The translations under genes and the position numbers were made by a program. This document shows positions 60,640 to 64,000 of a stretch of DNA of 64,000 nt, piece by piece (within the stretch, counting starts at the first letter, position 1; each line of letters starts with the position of its first letter). This DNA comes from Hallerella succinigenes (GTDB lineage Bacteria > Fibrobacterota > Fibrobacteria > Fibrobacterales > Fibrobacteraceae): assembly GCF_002797675.1 (NCBI RefSeq), contig NZ_PGEX01000001.1:1426001-1490000 (forward strand), read 5' to 3'. A model generated the notes under the pieces. That model had not been told where the DNA came from and made no database searches. It saw nothing but the letters and a program-made list of their open reading frames with translations.

Positions 60640-61224
60640 ACATCATCAAAGGAAAATAAATTTATTATTAGTGTCCGGTAAAAAATATAGCCAAAAATAA
60701 AAATGGCAGGCTCCTCAGACGAAGAACCTGCCCGTTTTGTTTTTACCTTGTAATTACCACAAAACAAAGGGAAACAAAACGCTATGGCCAAAAGTACATT
60801 TTTTACCGGACAGCCGGTCTTCGCGCAACTCTGCAAGTATCTCGACAGGGACGAAATCCTCAGAATCAGCACGGAATCCGGCGGAGAACGCTACAGGAAG
60901 TCCTTCGACGCATGGACTCACCTGCTTTCGATGCTCTATGCGGTCGTGATGCGGTTCGATTCCCTGCGGGAGATAGAGGCGTCTGCGCTGACATTCGTGA
61001 GCAGAATGCCGCACCTGCAGATGAGCTGCGTGCCCAAGCGGAGTACGCTGGGGTGATTATTCCGGCGTACTTTGAGCCACCAGTCCGGTGCTAGAGAGCC
61101 ACCCTTCCGGAAAATGCGGAGCCACCGTTCCGGTCGAACAGAGCCACCCCACAAACGGTCAAGAAAAACTCTATAATGGGATAGCCCGTCGCAATGTCGC
61201 GACGGGTTTTCCAATGGAGGTCAC

Positions 61225-62766
61225 ATGACCAAATACCGCGAAATCCTCCGGCTGAAGCATCTCGGCTTCAGCGAGAGGAACATCGCAAGGACGGCGGGCG
61301 TATCCCGCAACACGGTGAAACGTGCCGTGGAGGCGGCGAACGCGGCCAGGATCGACTGGACGCATGCCGAAAGCATGGACGACGCGACAATCGAGAAGGC
61401 GCTCTTCCCCGACAGGAAACCGGCACAGCCGAGCCACTCGATAGACTTCGAGTACATCCGCAAGGAGCTGCTCCGGAACGGCGTGACGAAGAAACTGCTT
61501 TGGACCGAATACTGCGAGAGCTGCCGGCTCTGCAACCGCGAGCCGCTCATGTACTCGCAGTTCTGCCACTACATCCAGCAGGAGGAACAGAAACGCAGGG
61601 CGACAATGCGCATCCCCCGCCGCCCCGCGGAAACCGTGGAGGTGGACTGGGCCGGGGACCCGGCGCACGTCATCGACCCGGACACGGGTGAACTCATGGA
61701 CGCCCACCTGTTCGTCGCGACTCTGCCGTACAGCCAGTACACCTACGTGGAGGCGTTCACCGACGAGAAGACGAGGAACTGGATCAGGGCGCACGTGCAC
61801 ATGTACGACTACTTCGGCGGGGTGACCACGATGCTCGTGCCCGACAACTGCACGACGGCGGTAAACCACTCCCGCAGCGACTGGTACACGGCGCAGCTGA
61901 ACCGGACCTACGGCGAGATGGCGGAACACTACGGGACGGCCGTCGTCCCTGCAAGGGTGCGCCACCCCAAGGACAAGGCGAGCGTCGAGGGCAACGTCGG
62001 CAAGATATCCTCGTGGATAACGGCCGCGCTGCGCGACGAGGAGTTCTTCTCGCTCGCGGAACTGAACGAAGCCATAAGGGAACGGCTGGAGACGTTCAAC
62101 GCGCGCCAGTTCCAGAAGAAGGAATGCAGCAGGCGGGAAATCTTCGAGAGCGAGGAACGCCCCCTGCTGAAGCCCCTTCCCGCCACACCCTTCGAAGTGG
62201 CGGAGTGGAAAACGTCGACGGTCCAGTTCAACTACCACATCGCCCTGGACGGGATGTACTACTCCGTACCCTACCAGTATATAAAAAAACAGGTGGAATC
62301 GCGCCTGACCGACACCGCCGTGGAGGTCTTCTACGGGCACGAACGCATCGCGAGCCACGCGCGGCTGCGCGGAAGGCCCGGCCAGTACTCCACGGTGAAG
62401 GCGCACATGCCCGAGGGCCACCGGGAATACCTCGAGTGGGACGGCGACCGGTTCCGCCGCTGGGCTTCCGGGATAGGCGAAAAGACCGCCGCCGTGATAG
62501 ACGCCCTGCTCAGGGCGGGGAGCGTGGAACAGCAGTCGTACAGGGCGTGCATGGGAGTGCTCAAGCTCGGCAAGCGCCACGGCGAGGCGATGCTGGAATG
62601 GGCCTGCGGCAAGGCGCTCGGGTTCACGAGCCGGCCCAGCTACAAGAACATCCGCGACATACTCCAGTACGGGAAGGGGAAGTCCGCAAGCCCGCCGCCT
62701 ACCGAAGCACGGCGGCCCGCCCGCGGAATCACTCGCGGAGCCAGGAACTACGGAGGCGAAAGATGA
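61225..62766 (+). CDS. istA: IS21-family transposase IstA
   Basis: A 513-residue transposase. An N-terminal HTH (SERNIARTAGVSRNTVKRAV, near residue 17) is followed by an integrase-type DDE core. Acidic positions are visible in VEVDWAGDPAH near residue 138, LVPDNCTTAV near 207 and KDKASVEGNVG near 248. A C-terminal beta-barrel-like region follows. Its stop overlaps the istB start (ATGA), the typical translational coupling of IS21 elements. The gene is intact and GC-rich. Confidence 0.93.
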   Translation: MTKYREILRLKHLGFSERNIARTAGVSRNTVKRAVEAANAARIDWTHAESMDDATIEKALFPDRKPAQPSHSIDFEYIRKELLRNGVTKKLLWTEYCESCRLCNREPLMYSQFCHYIQQEEQKRRATMRIPRRPAETVEVDWAGDPAHVIDPDTGELMDAHLFVATLPYSQYTYVEAFTDEKTRNWIRAHVHMYDYFGGVTTMLVPDNCTTAVNHSRSDWYTAQLNRTYGEMAEHYGTAVVPARVRHPKDKASVEGNVGKISSWITAALRDEEFFSLAELNEAIRERLETFNARQFQKKECSRREIFESEERPLLKPLPATPFEVAEWKTSTVQFNYHIALDGMYYSVPYQYIKKQVESRLTDTAVEVFYGHERIASHARLRGRPGQYSTVKAHMPEGHREYLEWDGDRFRRWASGIGEKTAAVIDALLRAGSVEQQSYRACMGVLKLGKRHGEAMLEWACGKALGFTSRPSYKNIRDILQYGKGKSASPPPTEARRPARGITRGARNYGGER

Positions 62767-63539
62767 GCGTCAGCACGACAATCGACAAGCTGGTGGAGAT
62801 GCGCATGACGACCATGTCGGAGATGTTCAGGAACCAGCAGAACGACCCGAAAATGAAGGACGTCCCCTTCGAGGAGAGGTTCGCCATGCTCGTGGACGCC
62901 GAACACGCCAGCCGCAAGAGCCACGCCTTCGAACGGCTCGTCAAGAAGGCCGAGCTCGAGCAGAACGACGCGGGAGTCGCTACGATCGACTACCACTCGG
63001 GACGCAAGCTGAACAAGGCGCTGATCCAGAAACTCGCCAGCTGCGAGTACATATCGCAGTGCCGCAACATCTTCATCACGGGCGCTACCGGAAGCGGCAA
63101 GACGTATCTGGCCTGCGCGTTCGGGATGGAGGCCTGCAAGCGGTTCTACTCGGTAAGGTTCACCAGGCTGCCCGACCTGCTGATGGACCTGTCCGCCGCG
63201 GAAGACAGGCACGCCCTCGAAAACGCGTTGCAGAAGTACACCAAGCCGACGCTCCTCATCATCGACGAATGGCTGCTGTTCAAGCTCCGCGAGAACGAGG
63301 CCAGGTTGCTGCTGGAGGTAATCCACAAGAGACGCAAGAAATCGTCGACCATATTCTGTTCCCAGTACGAGGAAAAGGACTGGTACAACCAGATATGCGA
63401 CGGCGAAAGCACCCTTGCTGACGCCATCATGGACCGGATATCGTTCGACTCGTACAAGATAAACATCGAGTACATCGACAAGTCGGTTGACAAGTCCATG
63501 AGGGAAGTGTATGGGCTGAACCCGTCGGAAGCCCAGTAG
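62763..63539 (+). CDS. istB: IS21-family helper ATPase IstB
   Basis: A 258-residue AAA+ ATPase that aids IstA in target selection. Walker A is TGATGSGKTYLACA near residue 108 and Walker B is LLIIDEWLLF near 164. The first part holds the DnaA-like helical domain, and the C-terminal region has DRISFDSYKINIE. ATG 62,763 overlaps the istA stop. The ORF is intact. Confidence 0.93.
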   Translation: MSVSTTIDKLVEMRMTTMSEMFRNQQNDPKMKDVPFEERFAMLVDAEHASRKSHAFERLVKKAELEQNDAGVATIDYHSGRKLNKALIQKLASCEYISQCRNIFITGATGSGKTYLACAFGMEACKRFYSVRFTRLPDLLMDLSAAEDRHALENALQKYTKPTLLIIDEWLLFKLRENEARLLLEVIHKRRKKSSTIFCSQYEEKDWYNQICDGESTLADAIMDRISFDSYKINIEYIDKSVDKSMREVYGLNPSEAQ

Positions 63540-64000
63540 GGCAAAAAACAGGTGGCTCCGTCAGGCCGGACTAGTGGCCCTCACTTCTCCGGACTGGCGG
63601 CTCCGCCGCTCCGGAATAATCACTGGGGGACGCCAACGCGAAGAGAAGCGAGTCCATCTTCGGGGACACCTATTTCAGCCTGCTAAGGGCGCACAGAAGC
63701 CGACTTTTACCGGACAGCCGCCTCAACGGGCTGCCCGGATGGCTGGGACGGCTCAAAATCATCGATTCCACAACGGTGACGCTGTTCTCCAACCTGGTTT
63801 TCAGGGGTGTCGGCAGGGACCCGAAAATTGGAAAGAAGAAAGGCGGCATAAAGGTCCATACAGTCATCAGCGCGAACGAGGGGGTTCCCGGCGACATCAA
63901 GTTTACTTCCGCGGCCACCCACGACAGCTTCATGCTCAAGCCATGCGACTTTGACGACGGCGACGTGCTCGCCATGGACCGCGCCTACATCGACTATGAA

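Larger units (their letters stand above)
61054..63622 (+). mobile_element. IS21-family insertion sequence
   Basis: A 2,569-bp element with TGATTATTCCGG and CCGGAATAATCA ends (TG...CA, as in IS21). Several internal copies of a GAGCCACC...TCCGG motif lie near each end. Six-base target duplications CTGGGG lie at 61,048-61,053 and 63,623-63,628. It carries istA and istB. Confidence 0.93.
60666..64000 (+). mobile_element. IS4-type insertion sequence, second copy, interrupted by IS21 and cut by window edge
   Basis: Begins TATTAGTGTCCGGTAAAAAA at 60,666 and matches the element at 54,189-55,621 in reverse orientation with few differences. An IS21-type element splits it at 61,053/63,623. The right end is outside the window. 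The bases before it (60,657-60,665, TAAATTTAT) would be its target duplication. Confidence 0.88.
60784..64000 (+). pseudogene. IS4-family transposase split by IS21, 3' end beyond window
   Basis: Residues 1 to about 90 are encoded at 60,784-61,053, ending at KRSTLG. The frame resumes at 63,629 with DANAKRSES and runs to the window edge through DSTTVTLFS and AMDRAYIDYE. Removing the IS21-type element and one copy of its six-base target duplication restores the frame seen in the intact copy (54,292-55,503). Confidence 0.88.

Noticed and set aside
61929-62231. Minus-strand frames inside the IS21-type genes
   Set aside because: Shadows of the GC-rich istA and istB genes.

Overview
The window looks like a chromosomal segment of a Fibrobacter-type bacterium. 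This is inferred from several lipoproteins with polyserine linkers, two tandem family-45 endoglucanases, and a Gram-negative envelope gene set (TolC, HlyD, OmpA-free lipoproteins). No rRNA or tRNA gene and no CRISPR array was seen. Coding starts were chosen from visible Shine-Dalgarno sequences where possible.

Region 1 (1-30 kb) is mostly core chromosome. It holds methionine/sulfur assimilation (metY), a Fic-like protein with a degenerate active site, a DRE-TIM aldolase, a membrane acyltransferase, secA-tmk, a periplasmic TPR/binding protein, two GH45 cellulase lipoproteins, a TolC-HlyD-permease-permease export operon, and the rpmH-rnpA-yidD-yidC operon. It is broken by two copies of one IS1595-type element. 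The complete copy (25,539-27,263) carries what I recognise as the lincosamide-resistance gene lnu(C), as in the streptococcal transposon MTnSag1. The other copy runs off the left edge beside an ISL3-type transposase.

Region 2 (30-41 kb) starts with ahcY and then becomes patchy. It contains a 41-codon DUF262 relic, a DUF4143 ATPase, a polyserine lipoprotein, and then about 5 kb bounded by two 83-bp direct repeats. That 5 kb holds an intact flavoprotein oxidoreductase among broken genes: a metallophosphoesterase, an outer-membrane protein and an IS4-type transposase.

Region 3 (41-61 kb) is a defence island. A type I restriction-modification set (hsdR, hsdM, hsdS) is interleaved with two AlbA/Schlafen-type ATP-binding proteins, an Abi_2 abortive-infection gene with a structured leader, and two near-identical GxxExxY nuclease-like cassettes bounded by hairpin-bearing inverted repeats. 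A third, solo copy of that repeat lies between them. The island continues with very AT-rich genes: a three-gene system resembling ABC-three-component (ABC-3C) defence and a KAP NTPase. The ABC-3C ATPase is split by two insertion sequences. Removing both, with one target duplication each, gives an uninterrupted 749-residue frame, so inactivation looks recent.

Region 4 (60.7-64 kb) is a second copy of the IS4-type element, itself interrupted by an intact IS21-type element and truncated by the window edge.

The most notable points are the hairpin-ended GxxExxY cassettes, an 11-bp tandem repeat that could switch one AlbA-type gene by frameshift, the structured leader of the Abi_2 gene, the doubly interrupted but otherwise intact ABC-3C ATPase, the lnu(C) transposon, and an apparent AUU start for rnpA.
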